Assembly: GCA_013043165.1 (NCBI GenBank)
Contig: JABDOQ010000094.1
Coordinates: 1-63,689, forward strand
From: Woeseiaceae bacterium
Lineage (GTDB): Bacteria > Pseudomonadota > Gammaproteobacteria > Steroidobacterales > Woeseiaceae
Direction of reading: 5' to 3'
Length of the DNA: 63,689 nucleotides
In this document: positions 18,991 through 29,587 of the stretch, piece by piece
Layout of the letters: every line of letters begins with the position of its first letter
How positions within the stretch are numbered: the first letter of the stretch is position 1
Notes under the pieces: model-generated
Seen by the model: only the letters and a program-made list of their open reading frames with translations
What the model was told of the DNA's origin: nothing
The model's database searches: none
Program-made: the position numbers and the translations under genes

Positions 18991-19950
18991 ATGAGCAGCA
19001 ACGCGCATGTGCCGGTGCTGCTGGGGCCGGTCCTTCAGGGACTGAAAATAAAACCAGACGGCTGTTATGTCGACGCAACATTCGGGCGCGGTGGTCACAG
19101 CGGGGAGATTCTGAAGCAACTCAATGCGAATGGTCGACTGATCGGAATCGATCGTGACCCGCAGGCAATCGCTTCAGCAGCCAGCTCTCTTAAAGACGAT
19201 GCACGTGTCGAATTGATAAAGGGTGCTTGTGCGCAACTTGAGACATTCATTAGCGAGAGGAGTGACGTCAGCGGTCAATCCCTGCTCGGCAGGGTCGACG
19301 GGATACTCCTCGACCTCGGAGTTTCATCACCGCAGCTGGATGAAGCCGATCGAGGCTTCAGTTTCCTGCGCGATGGCCCCCTCGATATGCGCATGGACCC
19401 GGAGTCGGGCGTGTCGGCCGGACAGTGGCTTGCGTCCGTGGATGAAAAAGAATTGAGACAGGTAATTTCGAAATTCGGGGAGGAGCGACACGCCGCGCGC
19501 ATTTCTCGCGCAATCGTCGCTGCGAGGGTTGCAGCGCCGATTGAACGAACTTCGCAATTGGCAGCCATCGTCGAGTCCGCGGTGCCGGCTCCCTACGGGC
19601 GGCAGCGATCCAGGAAACATCCGGCAACAAAGACCTTTCAGGCGATTCGCATCGAAATTAATCGCGAGCTCGAGCAGCTTGAGGCCGTCCTTGGACAGTC
19701 ACTCAATGTCTTGAGACAGGGTGGACGCCTTTGCGTCATCAGCTTTCACTCGCTTGAGGATCGCATCGTGAAGCGCTTCATGCGCAATGCGTCGCGCGAG
19801 CCCGAGCCGTATCGCGGGATGCCTTCGATTCCGGATGAATTCAGGCCGAAATTGAAAACTATCGGCAAGGCCATTAAGGCGACGGCGGACGAGATAGCTG
19901 TCAACCCTCGAGCTCGCAGTGCACGCCTGCGCATCGCGGAGCGCACATGA
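18991..19950 (+). CDS. rsmH: 16S rRNA (cytosine1402-N4)-methyltransferase
   Basis: 319 residues. It starts HVPVLLGPVLQGLKIKPDGCYVDATFGRGGHSGEIL, with the SAM-binding GRGGHS loop. Further motifs are DGILLDLGVSSPQLDEADRGFSF and ISFHSLEDRIVKRFM near the end. RsmH methylates N4 of C1402 in 16S rRNA; RsmI, encoded in this window, completes m4Cm1402. It overlaps ftsL by four bases (ATGA). Confidence 0.96.
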   Translation: MSSNAHVPVLLGPVLQGLKIKPDGCYVDATFGRGGHSGEILKQLNANGRLIGIDRDPQAIASAASSLKDDARVELIKGACAQLETFISERSDVSGQSLLGRVDGILLDLGVSSPQLDEADRGFSFLRDGPLDMRMDPESGVSAGQWLASVDEKELRQVISKFGEERHAARISRAIVAARVAAPIERTSQLAAIVESAVPAPYGRQRSRKHPATKTFQAIRIEINRELEQLEAVLGQSLNVLRQGGRLCVISFHSLEDRIVKRFMRNASREPEPYRGMPSIPDEFRPKLKTIGKAIKATADEIAVNPRARSARLRIAERT

Positions 19951-20234
19951 TGCAGGTAAACCAGCCAGCGCAGCCGTTCCTTCTCATCTTCGTGTTCGCA
20001 GTGGTGTGCGTATTGAGCGCCATTGCCTTGGTCTATACCAAGCACGAATCACGCAAGCTGTTCGTGGAACTCGAGGAGCTGACGCACGAGCGCGATGGAC
20101 TGAACATTGAATGGGGCCAACTGCAGATCGAGCAAAGCACCTGGGCCCAGCATGCACGAATCGAACGGGTTGCATCCGAAGATCTTTCCCTGGTGCGACC
20201 CGAGGCCAGCGATATTTTTGTGATTGAGCACTAA
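19947..20234 (+). CDS. ftsL: Cell division protein FtsL
   Basis: 95 residues with a short cytoplasmic N-terminus, one membrane helix (FLLIFVFAVVCVLSAIALVY, about 11-30) and a periplasmic coiled coil (RKLFVELEELTHERDGLNIEWGQLQIEQ). Sequence conservation is low; the call rests on topology and on position between rsmH and ftsI. FtsL forms the FtsQLB subcomplex that activates FtsWI at the septum. Overlaps: four bases with rsmH, one with ftsI (TAATG). Confidence 0.92.
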   Translation: MMQVNQPAQPFLLIFVFAVVCVLSAIALVYTKHESRKLFVELEELTHERDGLNIEWGQLQIEQSTWAQHARIERVASEDLSLVRPEASDIFVIEH

Positions 20235-21976
20235 TGGCACGCGGCGCGGAGACAAAACAAAAGGCGGCACGACGTTTTGTCGGTCGAGTGACGGTCGTAC
20301 TGGCGTTCTTTGCCCTTGTGGCAGCAACGCTGGTCGGGCGTGCCGTGTACCTGCAGGTTCTCGACAAGGACTTTCTTAACAAGCAAGCCGACACGCGACA
20401 TCTGCGAACCGAGAGAATTTCAGCTCATCGCGGAACGATAAGTGATCGAAACGGTGAACCGCTCGCAATCAGTACGCCGGTTGACAGCATCTGGGTGAAT
20501 CCGAAGGAGTTTGCTTCGGCCGTCGACGATATTCCGCGGCTGGCCCGTGCACTGGAAGTCGATTCGAGAACGCTGATGCGTCGCATCACTCGCAGCATGG
20601 ACAAGGAATTTCTTTACCTGAAGCGGCACCTCAATCCGGAGCAGGCGGAAAAAGTGCTGCTGCTGAATCTTCCCGGCATTAATGTGCAGCGGGAATACCG
20701 CCGATACTATCCCGCGTCCGAGGTTACGGGCCACCTGCTTGGCTTTACGAATATCGATGATGAAGGGCAGGAAGGTCTTGAACTCGCGTTTAATCACTGG
20801 CTGGCGGGTGAGTCGGGGGCAAAGCGGGTTCTGAAAGATCGCCTCGGTCGCTCGATCGAGAACGTGGAGAGCATTCGGCCGGCGCACCATGGCAAAGACC
20901 TGAAGACCAGCATCGACTTGCGGCTGCAGTATTTCGCCTACCGCTCGCTCAAGGCGGCAATCAAATCCTACGAGGCACGCTCCGGTTCGATCGTCGTGCT
21001 TGACGTAAAAACCGGCGAAGTGCTGGCGATGGTCAACCAGCCGACCTACAACCCGAATGACCGCTCGCAGTTCGCAGCGGCACGCTATCGCAACCGGGCG
21101 ATCACGGACATTTTCGAGCCTGGCTCGAGCATCAAGCCGCTCGTCGTCGCAGCTGCGCTCGAAAGTGGCCAGTACCGACCCAGCAGCGTTGTCGACACAG
21201 CGCCTGGCTACGTCAATGTAGGTGCAAAAAGGATCGAAGACAGGCGCAACCTTGGTCGCGTCAGTTTAACGACGATACTCGCACGCTCCAGCAATGTCGG
21301 TGTGACGAAGCTTGCCATGACACTGGAGCCGGATCAGCTCTGGGACACTATGACGCAGTTTGGTTTTGGCACGCTGACGACGAGCGGATTCCCGGGCGAA
21401 TCGGCCGGGATGCTGACGCATTTCAGTCACTGGCAACCCATCAGCCAGGCGACGCTCGCCTATGGCTACGGAGTGTCGGTTACGCCGCTGCAGCTCGCGC
21501 AAGCTTACGCTGTCATCGGCGATGACGGCGGCCTCAGACCGATATCACTGGTTCGCCTCGAACAACCGAACGATGGTCGACAGGTAATCTCACAGGAGAC
21601 GGCCGCCGCAGTACGACGCATGCTCGAAGAGGTAGTGCGTCCCGGCGGTACCGGCACCAAGGCTTCGATTGATGGTTATCGCATTGCGGGCAAGACCGGC
21701 ACAGCCTGGAAATTCGCCACGGGCGGCTACTCAGAGGACAAGTACATATCAATATTCGCGGGTCTCGCACCGGCCAGCAACCCGCGCCTCGCAACGGTCG
21801 TCGTGATCGATGAACCACGCGGCGAACTCTACTACGGTAGCGACGTTGCTGCGCCCGTATTTGCGGACGTCATGGCCGAGTCGCTTCGACTGTTGGCCGT
21901 GGCGCCCGACGCAATGCCCTTGCGCGATCCGGGCGATGCGCTGCAGGCAATGGCCCTTCGGACTCCGAGTCGATGA
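20234..21976 (+). CDS. ftsI: Septal peptidoglycan transpeptidase FtsI (PBP3)
   Basis: 580 residues: membrane anchor (about 18-38), PBP dimerisation/pedestal domain (about 60-220), and a transpeptidase domain with the three penicillin-binding motifs S298-S-I-K301, S352-S-N354 and K487-T-G489. The N-terminal RGTISDRNGEPLA is typical of class B PBPs. It cross-links septal peptidoglycan with its glycosyltransferase partner FtsW, encoded six genes downstream. Gene overlaps suggest coupled translation with ftsL and murE. Confidence 0.97.
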   Translation: MARGAETKQKAARRFVGRVTVVLAFFALVAATLVGRAVYLQVLDKDFLNKQADTRHLRTERISAHRGTISDRNGEPLAISTPVDSIWVNPKEFASAVDDIPRLARALEVDSRTLMRRITRSMDKEFLYLKRHLNPEQAEKVLLLNLPGINVQREYRRYYPASEVTGHLLGFTNIDDEGQEGLELAFNHWLAGESGAKRVLKDRLGRSIENVESIRPAHHGKDLKTSIDLRLQYFAYRSLKAAIKSYEARSGSIVVLDVKTGEVLAMVNQPTYNPNDRSQFAAARYRNRAITDIFEPGSSIKPLVVAAALESGQYRPSSVVDTAPGYVNVGAKRIEDRRNLGRVSLTTILARSSNVGVTKLAMTLEPDQLWDTMTQFGFGTLTTSGFPGESAGMLTHFSHWQPISQATLAYGYGVSVTPLQLAQAYAVIGDDGGLRPISLVRLEQPNDGRQVISQETAAAVRRMLEEVVRPGGTGTKASIDGYRIAGKTGTAWKFATGGYSEDKYISIFAGLAPASNPRLATVVVIDEPRGELYYGSDVAAPVFADVMAESLRLLAVAPDAMPLRDPGDALQAMALRTPSR

Positions 21977-23481
21977 GCATGCCCGCCGAACACCTGTCCT
22001 CAATTCCAAACCTCGCCGAACTGCTGCAGGGCTTCGTCGACGCACCGCCCGTTCTCATCGACGGGATTGCGAGCGACACCCGCCAGCTTGGCAAAGGTTT
22101 TCTCTTTCTCGCGTGCCGGGGCATGAATAGCCACGGCCTGGATTACCTGGCCGAAGCGAAAGCAGCAGGCGTGAGTGCAGTTGCTTACGACGCATCGATC
22201 TCCGCGGCGCCAACGGACATAGGCGTGCCGATGCTTGCGATCGACAGGCTCGCTGACAAGCTGGGTGAAATTGCCAATCGTTTCTACGGCCGGCCATCGG
22301 AAGCACTCGGCGTTATCGGCGTCACGGGAACCAACGGCAAGACCACGGTGGCATGGCTTGTCGCGCAGTGTGCGCAGCTGTTGGGCGAACGGTGCGGCTA
22401 TGTCGGTACGCTGGGCTACGGCGTCGACGAGGTTCAAGACTCGCAGGGCATGACGACGCCGGGCGCTGTGGAGCTTCATGGCCGACTTGCAGGATTCGTC
22501 GAGCAAGGTGCAAGTTACGCCGCGGTCGAGGTTTCCTCTCATGCGCTGTCGCAAGGCCGCGTCGACGGTGTGCGTTTCGAGGCGGCGCTGTTTACGAATC
22601 TGACGCGCGATCACCTCGACTATCACGCCGATATGCGGGACTACTTCGAAACCAAGGCGCGATTGTTTCTCGAGTCGGACACGCGAAATCGAATCGTGAA
22701 CCTCGATTCAGAATTCGGTGATCAGCTCGCGGCTCGTTGCGGGCAGGAGGTCATTACTGTCTCGACGAAATTCGACCGCGCAGCCAACGGCAGGCCCTAT
22801 GTTTTCGTGCGTTCTATCGTCGCCCACGGACGGGGATCCGACGTTGGCTTCGTCAGCTCGTGGGGAGACGGACGTTTCTTCCTGCCGCTGCCGGGCGATT
22901 TCAACGTCGCGAACGCGGCGATCGTGCTGGCACTGATGCTGCAACAGGGAGTTTCGCTTGACAGCGCCTGCGACGTGCTATCGAAGGTGCAGGCACCGCC
23001 GGGCCGTATGCAACGCGTCGCCGCGGACGGCGCAGCAGTTTACGTGGATTACGCGCACACGCCGGGTGCCGTTGAAGCGGCGTTGCGCGCGCTGCGCCCG
23101 CACTGTCGGGGCAAGCTCTGGTGTGTTTTCGGTTGCGGCGGTGATCGGGATGCGGGCAAACGCCCGCTGATGGGCAGGGCCGCAGAGCGGCTGGCTGATC
23201 GTGTCGTAATTGCGAGCGACAATCCGCGCTCGGAAGACCCGGACCAGATTATCGACGAGGTGATGTCGGGCCTGGAGCGGCCGAAGCGGGCAACAGTTAT
23301 CGAGGATCGCGCGGCGGCTATCGCCTGGACAATTGGCCAGGCAAGCGATGCTGACATCGTGCTGATCGCTGGCAAAGGCCACGAATCCTACCAGCGAATT
23401 GGCACGGAGCTTCGCCCCTTTTCGGACTACGCGGTAGCCGATGCCGCACTGCGAGCCGGCGGGAAAGGAGCGGCGCCATGA
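21973..23481 (+). CDS. murE: UDP-MurNAc-L-Ala-D-Glu:meso-diaminopimelate ligase
   Basis: 502 residues of the three-domain Mur ligase fold. The ATP P-loop is GVTGTNGKTT (residues about 115-124), the central domain contains ALFTNLTRDHLDYHADM, and the C-terminal domain contains SDNPRSEDP; the DNPR motif predicts meso-diaminopimelate rather than lysine as substrate. It adds the third amino acid of the stem peptide. ATGA overlaps with ftsI upstream and murF downstream. Confidence 0.97.
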   Translation: MSMPAEHLSSIPNLAELLQGFVDAPPVLIDGIASDTRQLGKGFLFLACRGMNSHGLDYLAEAKAAGVSAVAYDASISAAPTDIGVPMLAIDRLADKLGEIANRFYGRPSEALGVIGVTGTNGKTTVAWLVAQCAQLLGERCGYVGTLGYGVDEVQDSQGMTTPGAVELHGRLAGFVEQGASYAAVEVSSHALSQGRVDGVRFEAALFTNLTRDHLDYHADMRDYFETKARLFLESDTRNRIVNLDSEFGDQLAARCGQEVITVSTKFDRAANGRPYVFVRSIVAHGRGSDVGFVSSWGDGRFFLPLPGDFNVANAAIVLALMLQQGVSLDSACDVLSKVQAPPGRMQRVAADGAAVYVDYAHTPGAVEAALRALRPHCRGKLWCVFGCGGDRDAGKRPLMGRAAERLADRVVIASDNPRSEDPDQIIDEVMSGLERPKRATVIEDRAAAIAWTIGQASDADIVLIAGKGHESYQRIGTELRPFSDYAVADAALRAGGKGAAP

Positions 23482-24839
23482 TTGCATCGCTGAGTGCCGC
23501 GGCGAAGAACATGAATGGCGTGCTGCACGGTGACGACCGTGATTTCGCCGGCATAAGCACGGACACACGAACCCTGCGAAGTGGCGAGTTGTTCTTTGCG
23601 CTCGAGGGTCCGAACTTTGACGGCGGTGATTACCTCGCCACGGCAGAGGCGATTGGTGCAGCGGGCGCGGTAGTGACGCGGCTCGTCGACGAAAATATCC
23701 CGCAGATCAAAGTGCACGACACGCGTGAGGCGTTGGGCAGCTTTGCTGCGGCGTGGCGCAGGCAGCACGATGTAACGGTCATTGGAATTACCGGCAGCAA
23801 TGGCAAGACCACGCTAAAAGAACTGGTCAAGGCCTGCCTGGCGCAACAGGCGCCAACCCTGGCGACACAGGGAAACCTCAACAACGATATCGGCATGCCG
23901 TTGATGCTGGCGAGAATCGCAGACAAACACCGTTATGCCGTTCTTGAAATGGGGGCCAACCACGCCGGTGAAATCGCGTACCTGACGGCGCTCGCAAAAC
24001 CGGACGTCGTGGTAATTACCAACGCGGCTGCAGCGCACCTCGAGGGTTTTGGCTCGATCGATGGTGTGGCGCATGCAAAGGGCGAGATCCTGCAGAATGC
24101 CGAGCGACCGAGGGTCGCCATTCTTAATGCTGACGACGCCTATTTCGATTACTGGTCCGGACTGGTTGATGACATTCGCCTGGTCAGCTTTGGACGCAGC
24201 CCGTCGGCCGACGTGTTTGCTGATGATATTGCTGCCGGTGTTGAGCAAACGCAGTTTCGACTGCACTTGCCGGACGCACAGATCGACGTTTGCCTGCCGC
24301 TGGCCGGCGTTCACAACGTCAGGAATGCCTGTGCCGCTGCCGCCGTCGCCTGGTCGCTCGAAATCGATGCCGCACAAATCAAGAATGCGCTCGAAGGTGT
24401 GAGTCCGGTCAGCGGCCGTTTGCAGGCTCTGCAGGGCACCAATGGCGCGACGCTCTTCGACGACAGCTACAACGCAAATCCGCTGTCGGTCATCGCGGCA
24501 GCAAAGTTCCTGTCGCAGCTTTCCGGCGAGAACTGGCTCGTGCTTGGCGACATGAAGGAACTCGGATCCGACGCCGCGGCGCTGCATCGCGAAGTCGGCG
24601 AAGCGGCGCGTGCATGTGGTATCGATCGCCTGTTCGCAGTCGGGAACTTGTCGCGCAATACGGTTGAGGGTTTCGGCGAGCATGCAAGCTGGTACGGCAG
24701 CATCGACACGCTCGTCGATGAGTTGAGCATCAAGCTCAACAATTCCGTCAATGTGCTGGTTAAAGGATCCCGATCAATGCACATGGAGCGCGTCGTCGAT
24801 GCGTTGCGTGAAATAGAAGCCGTGAGAAGGGAGGCCTGA
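23478..24839 (+). CDS. murF: UDP-MurNAc-tripeptide:D-Ala-D-Ala ligase
   Basis: 453 residues. P-loop [15 protein letters not shown], the segment [14 protein letters not shown], the central motif [10 protein letters not shown] and the C-terminal VLGDMKELG are all MurF hallmarks, separating it from MurC/D/E. It adds D-Ala-D-Ala, made by the ddl product encoded downstream, to the UDP-MurNAc-tripeptide in the cytoplasm. Two bases separate it from mraY. Confidence 0.97.
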   Translation: MIASLSAAAKNMNGVLHGDDRDFAGISTDTRTLRSGELFFALEGPNFDGGDYLATAEAIGAAGAVVTRLVDENIPQIKVHDTREALGSFAAAWRRQHDVTVIGITGSNGKTTLKELVKACLAQQAPTLATQGNLNNDIGMPLMLARIADKHRYAVLEMGANHAGEIAYLTALAKPDVVVITNAAAAHLEGFGSIDGVAHAKGEILQNAERPRVAILNADDAYFDYWSGLVDDIRLVSFGRSPSADVFADDIAAGVEQTQFRLHLPDAQIDVCLPLAGVHNVRNACAAAAVAWSLEIDAAQIKNALEGVSPVSGRLQALQGTNGATLFDDSYNANPLSVIAAAKFLSQLSGENWLVLGDMKELGSDAAALHREVGEAARACGIDRLFAVGNLSRNTVEGFGEHASWYGSIDTLVDELSIKLNNSVNVLVKGSRSMHMERVVDALREIEAVRREA

Positions 24840-24841
24840 TC

Positions 24842-25924
24842 ATGTTGCTCTATCTCACGCAGTATCTTGCGCAATTCGAATCGGGTTTCAACGTATTTAA
24901 TTACCTGACGATGCGTGCAATTCTCGGCGCCCTGACGGCACTGCTCCTGTCGTTCATTATCGGCCCGCGCATGATCGAGCGGCTGAGCGTCAATCAGATC
25001 GGTCAACCGGTCCGCGAAGACGGCCCGGACACACACCTGCTCAAAGCCGGCACGCCGACAATGGGAGGCGCGCTGATTCTTACGGCAATCGCCGTTAGCA
25101 CCCTGCTTTGGGCAGATCTCGAGAACCTGTACGTCTGGGTCGTACTGTTCGTCACACTGACTTTCGGTGTCATCGGCTATGTCGATGATTATAAGAAACT
25201 CGTATTGCAGGACCCCGCCGGCATTTCGGCGAAGCAGAAACTCTTCTGGCAGTCTAGTGCGGCTCTTATTGCCGCCATTGCTCTGTACGTTACGGCAACC
25301 GATGAGGTGCAAACTTCATTGTTGATTCCGTATTTCAAGGATCTGGCTATCCCCTTAGGGTTTTTTCAGGTTGTCGTAACGTACTTTTTTATTGTCGGCT
25401 TCAGTAATGCGGTCAATCTTACTGATGGCCTCGACGGTCTTGCGATCATGCCGACCGTCCTTGTCGGCGGTGCCCTCGGAATCTTTGCCTACGTTACGGG
25501 CAATATCAATTTCTCTGGATACCTGGGCATACCGTATGTTGCAGGCACGGGCGAGATCCTGGTTTTCTGCACGGCGCTGGCGGGCGCCGGTCTCGGCTTC
25601 CTCTGGTTCAACACCTACCCGGCGCAGGTCTTCATGGGCGACATCGGTGCACTGTCGCTCGGCGCTGCGCTGGGTGTGGTTGCGGTCGTCGTACGCCAGG
25701 AGATTGTGCTCGCGATTATGGGCGGCGTATTCGTCGTCGAAACGTTGTCCGTCATCATACAGGTGGCCTCATTCAAGCTGACCGGCAGACGCGTTTTTCG
25801 CATGGCGCCGCTGCACCACCATTTCGAGCTGAAAGGCTGGGCCGAGCCCAAGGTCATTGTTCGATTCTGGATTATTACGGTCATTCTCGTGCTGATCGGT
25901 CTTGCGAGTTTGAAAATACGATGA
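24842..25924 (+). CDS. mraY: Phospho-MurNAc-pentapeptide translocase
   Basis: 360 residues with ten predicted membrane helices. Diagnostic motifs include the Mg-binding DDYKK, the [14 protein letters not shown] segment with the catalytic aspartates, [11 protein letters not shown] and the periplasm-distal PLHHHFE loop. It transfers phospho-MurNAc-pentapeptide to undecaprenyl phosphate to make lipid I. It overlaps murD by four bases. Confidence 0.97.
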   Translation: MLLYLTQYLAQFESGFNVFNYLTMRAILGALTALLLSFIIGPRMIERLSVNQIGQPVREDGPDTHLLKAGTPTMGGALILTAIAVSTLLWADLENLYVWVVLFVTLTFGVIGYVDDYKKLVLQDPAGISAKQKLFWQSSAALIAAIALYVTATDEVQTSLLIPYFKDLAIPLGFFQVVVTYFFIVGFSNAVNLTDGLDGLAIMPTVLVGGALGIFAYVTGNINFSGYLGIPYVAGTGEILVFCTALAGAGLGFLWFNTYPAQVFMGDIGALSLGAALGVVAVVVRQEIVLAIMGGVFVVETLSVIIQVASFKLTGRRVFRMAPLHHHFELKGWAEPKVIVRFWIITVILVLIGLASLKIR

Positions 25925-27258
25925 CGGCGGCACGAGCAACAGCGCATAAGGATCTCGTCGTGGGGCTCGGTGCGACGGGCCTGTCGATTGCGCGCTACCT
26001 CAGAAGAAGCGACATCGATGCAATGTTCTTCGACAGTCGCAAGAAGCCGCCTGGCATGGAAGAACTCAACGAAGTATGGCCGGATGCCAAGGTATTGCTC
26101 GGCGATGTGAAACTGCCGGCTGGTGTTGGTCGCATCATCGCTTCACCCGGCATATCGGACCATCACCCGCTGCTTGCGAATGCGCGCAAAAAGAAATTGG
26201 AGGTCGTTTCCGACATCGAGCTGTTCGCTCGTGAGGCAAAAGCCCCGTTCGTTGCCATCACGGGTTCCAATGGCAAGAGCACGGTTACAACCCTGATTCA
26301 CCTGATGTGTCGGGCAGATGGTCGTGATTCCCTGGCTGGTGGAAATCTCGGCGAGCCCGCGCTCGACCTCCTGGACCATCCGACGCCACAGCTTTACGTG
26401 CTCGAACTGTCCAGCTTTCAATTGCACAGAACAAAGACGCTGCCAGCGGCCGTCGCCGTGCTTCTGAACGTATCACCCGATCATCTCGACTGGCACAGCG
26501 ATGAGGCCGAATACCGCAAGTCCAAGTATCGCGTTTACCGCGAAGCAACGGCAGCCGTAGTAAACCGTTCAGATGCGGAAGCAAAGAAGCACACCCGGCA
26601 CTGCAAGCACGTAATTAGTTTCGGTCTCGATGCGCCGACCAAGAATCAGTTTGGGCTGCGCACGGAGGACGGCGTGACATATCTCGCGCGCGGCGAAGCG
26701 CTGCTCATTTCGATTGACGATCTCGCCCTGTATGGCGTGCATAATCAGCTGAATGCTCTGGCGGCACTGGCTGCCGGCGAGTTGATAGGACTCGGTATGC
26801 CAGCCATGCTGCAGGTGCTCGCGGAATTCCCCGGTTTGCCGCACCGCATGCAGTTTGTCGCACGTGTCGGTGCCGTCGATTACATCAATGATTCCAAGGC
26901 GACCAACGTCGCCGCGGCCGTAGCGTCCATAAATTCCGTCGACGGCATGCTCGTATTGATCGCCGGTGGCGATGGCAAGGGCGGCGACTTTCGGGAACTC
27001 GCCCAGGCGCTCGAGGGAAAATTACGCGGCGCGGTTCTGATTGGGACCGACGCAGAGAAAATCGCCGGTGCACTCGACACGGTCATGCCGGTCCTTTTCG
27101 CTGAAGACATGTCGGCGGCTGTGCAATTGGCCGCCTCCTGCGCTGTGTCGGACGACACCGTGCTGCTCGCGCCGGCCTGCGCAAGTCTCGATCAGTACAA
27201 GAACTACATGGCGCGAGGCGAAGCGTTCTGCGCAGCGGTAGGGGCGTTGCAGCGATGA
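25921..27258 (+). CDS. murD: UDP-MurNAc-L-alanine:D-glutamate ligase
   Basis: 445 residues. An N-terminal Rossmann-like domain begins [15 protein letters not shown]; the P-loop is [14 protein letters not shown]; the central domain contains LELSSFQLH and [10 protein letters not shown], and the C-terminal domain INDSKATN. These are MurD-specific. It adds D-glutamate, the second residue of the stem peptide. The gene abuts ftsW closely. Confidence 0.97.
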   Translation: MTAARATAHKDLVVGLGATGLSIARYLRRSDIDAMFFDSRKKPPGMEELNEVWPDAKVLLGDVKLPAGVGRIIASPGISDHHPLLANARKKKLEVVSDIELFAREAKAPFVAITGSNGKSTVTTLIHLMCRADGRDSLAGGNLGEPALDLLDHPTPQLYVLELSSFQLHRTKTLPAAVAVLLNVSPDHLDWHSDEAEYRKSKYRVYREATAAVVNRSDAEAKKHTRHCKHVISFGLDAPTKNQFGLRTEDGVTYLARGEALLISIDDLALYGVHNQLNALAALAAGELIGLGMPAMLQVLAEFPGLPHRMQFVARVGAVDYINDSKATNVAAAVASINSVDGMLVLIAGGDGKGGDFRELAQALEGKLRGAVLIGTDAEKIAGALDTVMPVLFAEDMSAAVQLAASCAVSDDTVLLAPACASLDQYKNYMARGEAFCAAVGALQR

Positions 27259-27274
27259 TGTGGAGACGCAAGAC

Positions 27275-28459
27275 ATGAGTTCTCGCAGCGCAACGATGCC
27301 GTTTCCGGCGCGCCTGAAAACCGAGCTGCAGATCGATTCGGTCCTGCTGACGATCGTGCTGGCTCTCCTGCTCGGCGGGTTTGTGATCCTGGCCTCGGCA
27401 TCGATTTCGATCTCGGAGAACGCTGTCGGCAACCCGTTCTTCTACGTCCAGCGGCAATTGCTGGCGGCAGCGATTGGCGTAGTCGCAGGCGGAATCTGCC
27501 TGTTTATACCGATGCAGGTATGGCAGACGCTCGGGCCGTTGCTGTTATTCGCCGGGTTGACCCTGCTGGTGCTGGTGCTGGTTCCGGGTATCGGCTACGA
27601 GGTAAACGGCAGCACTCGCTGGATGCGCGTCGGCTTCCTGAATCTGCAGGTATCAGAGCCGGCACGCCTCTGCCTTCTGCTCTACCTGGCCGGCTACCTT
27701 GTGCGCCGCAGCAAGTCACTGCGCGAGGAATTCGTCGGCTTCCTTCGCCCGATGCTGGTGCTGACACTGGCCTGTGTCCTGTTGCTGAAAGAGCCGGACT
27801 TCGGTGCGGCGCTGGTGCTGCTCGCCACCGCACTCGTCATGTTGTTTGTCGCCGGCGCACGATTCCGCGATTTCCTGGTGTTCTTTTCGGCCGCGGTGAT
27901 CGGCATGGCGACCCTTGCAATTACGTCGCCGTATCGCATGAAGCGCCTCACCGGATTCCTCGACCCCTGGGCGGATCCCTACGACTCCGGATTCCAGTTG
28001 ACGCAGTCGCTGATCGCAATTGGCCGCGGCGAGTGGTTTGGTGTCGGCCTCGGCGACAGCGTGCAAAAGCTTTTTTACCTGCCCGAAGCGCACACGGATT
28101 TTGTCTTCGCCGTATTCGCCGAGGAATTCGGCCTCGCAGGATCCCTGGTTTTGATTGCGTTGTTCCTGGCTTTGCTCTGGCGTGTTTTCAAACTTGCCAT
28201 GCGCGCGGCAAGCGCCGAGCGCTTTTTTGAAGCGTACATCGCGATCGGTCTTGCAACGTGGTTGGGGCTGCAGGCGTTTATCAACGTTGGCGTGAACATG
28301 GGCTTGTTGCCGACCAAGGGCCTGACGCTGCCATTGATCAGCTATGGCCGCAGCAGCCTGATTATGACGATGATCTGTATCGGCTTGTTGCTTCGAATCC
28401 ATCACGAGCTGGCCGTTGATGCGAAGCCGGTAAATCGCAAGCGAGGGCGCAGACGATGA
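27275..28459 (+). CDS. ftsW: Septal lipid II polymerase FtsW (SEDS family)
   Basis: 394 residues with about ten membrane helices. I chose the ATG at 27275 because GGAG (27262-27265) lies nine bases before it; an in-frame GTG at 27260 is also possible. SEDS motifs include NGSTRWMRVGFLNLQVSEPARL, KEPDFGAALVLL, GEWFGVGLGDSVQKLFYLPEAHTDFVF and the final NMGLLPTKGLTLPLISYG. It polymerises lipid II at the septum with FtsI. Overlaps murG by four bases. Confidence 0.96.
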   Translation: MSSRSATMPFPARLKTELQIDSVLLTIVLALLLGGFVILASASISISENAVGNPFFYVQRQLLAAAIGVVAGGICLFIPMQVWQTLGPLLLFAGLTLLVLVLVPGIGYEVNGSTRWMRVGFLNLQVSEPARLCLLLYLAGYLVRRSKSLREEFVGFLRPMLVLTLACVLLLKEPDFGAALVLLATALVMLFVAGARFRDFLVFFSAAVIGMATLAITSPYRMKRLTGFLDPWADPYDSGFQLTQSLIAIGRGEWFGVGLGDSVQKLFYLPEAHTDFVFAVFAEEFGLAGSLVLIALFLALLWRVFKLAMRAASAERFFEAYIAIGLATWLGLQAFINVGVNMGLLPTKGLTLPLISYGRSSLIMTMICIGLLLRIHHELAVDAKPVNRKRGRRR

Positions 28460-29544
28460 GCACGCGACCCATCCTCGTAATGGCAGGCGGCACCGGTGGG
28501 CACGTATATCCGGCGCTCGCCGTGGCACGTGCGCTGCAGGCCAGTTCGCGTGATGTCGTATGGCTCGGAACTCACCGCGGCCTGGAATCTCGCGTTGTTC
28601 CGGCTGCCGGTATCGATATCGAATGGATCAGTGTGAAGGGCTTGCGCCGCAAGGGCGCGCTTGCGCTTCTGATCGCACCGTTTCAAATTGGCTGGGCGCT
28701 GTTGCAGTCGCTCGGCGTCATCCTTCGTCGCCGTCCCGCAGCGGTGCTCGGCATGGGTGGATTCGTTAGCGGTCCCGGCGGCGTTGCTGCCTGGATTATG
28801 CGACGACCACTTGTGATCCACGAGCAAAATGCCGCTGCGGGCCTGACCAACCGTCTTCTGGCGCGTCTTGCCCGGGTTGTGCTGCAAGCCTTCCCGGGCA
28901 GTTTTAATTCCTCTGTCAACGCGGAAACGGTCGGCAATCCGGTCCGCGAAGATATTGCGGCTATAGCGGCGCCAGCCGAACGCTATGGCAAGCGACAAGG
29001 CCCGCTGCGGCTGCTCATACTCGGGGGCAGCCAGGGGGCACTGGCGTTGAACCGCAGCGTTCCGGCGGCGTTGGCCCGGATTGCCGGCGAGCTGCGGCCC
29101 ATCGTCCGGCACCAGTGCGGTGACCGCACGCTTGGTACGGCCCGGCAGGCCTACGCCGATGCCGGCGTCGACGTTGAGCTGCTGCCTTATATCGAGGACA
29201 TGGCAGAAGCCTACGCCTGGGCCGACCTCGTGGTTTGCCGGGCCGGCGCGCTGACCATAGCCGAACTCTGCGCGGCCGGTCTGCCCGCGCTGTTCGTGCC
29301 GTACCCGGCAGCTGTCGATGACCATCAGACTGCGAATGCCGCCCCGATGACCCGGGCAGGCGCTGCCGCGATCATCCAGGAGTCGGACCTCACACCCGAG
29401 CTGCTGGCAGAGCTGCTGCGCGAGTGGTTGCAGTCACGCGAGGCGCTGCGGGTACGCGCCGAAAAAGCGCGCTCCCTGGCATCGCCGAACGCTCTGAATC
29501 GGATTACCGAGCTGTGCCTGCAACAGGCGGGGGCATTGGCATGA
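28456..29544 (+). CDS. murG: Lipid II synthase MurG
   Basis: 362 residues of GT-B fold (family GT28). The N-terminal glycine loop [12 protein letters not shown], the membrane-contact region around [27 protein letters not shown], and the UDP-GlcNAc-binding [23 protein letters not shown] are all present. It adds GlcNAc to lipid I on the cytoplasmic face of the inner membrane. It overlaps ftsW by four bases, and 43 bases separate it from the murC start. Confidence 0.97.
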   Translation: MSTRPILVMAGGTGGHVYPALAVARALQASSRDVVWLGTHRGLESRVVPAAGIDIEWISVKGLRRKGALALLIAPFQIGWALLQSLGVILRRRPAAVLGMGGFVSGPGGVAAWIMRRPLVIHEQNAAAGLTNRLLARLARVVLQAFPGSFNSSVNAETVGNPVREDIAAIAAPAERYGKRQGPLRLLILGGSQGALALNRSVPAALARIAGELRPIVRHQCGDRTLGTARQAYADAGVDVELLPYIEDMAEAYAWADLVVCRAGALTIAELCAAGLPALFVPYPAAVDDHQTANAAPMTRAGAAAIIQESDLTPELLAELLREWLQSREALRVRAEKARSLASPNALNRITELCLQQAGALA

Positions 29545-29587
29545 GCCGCCGTATGAATCCACAGCAGCCGTGGTTTGGGAGAACCGA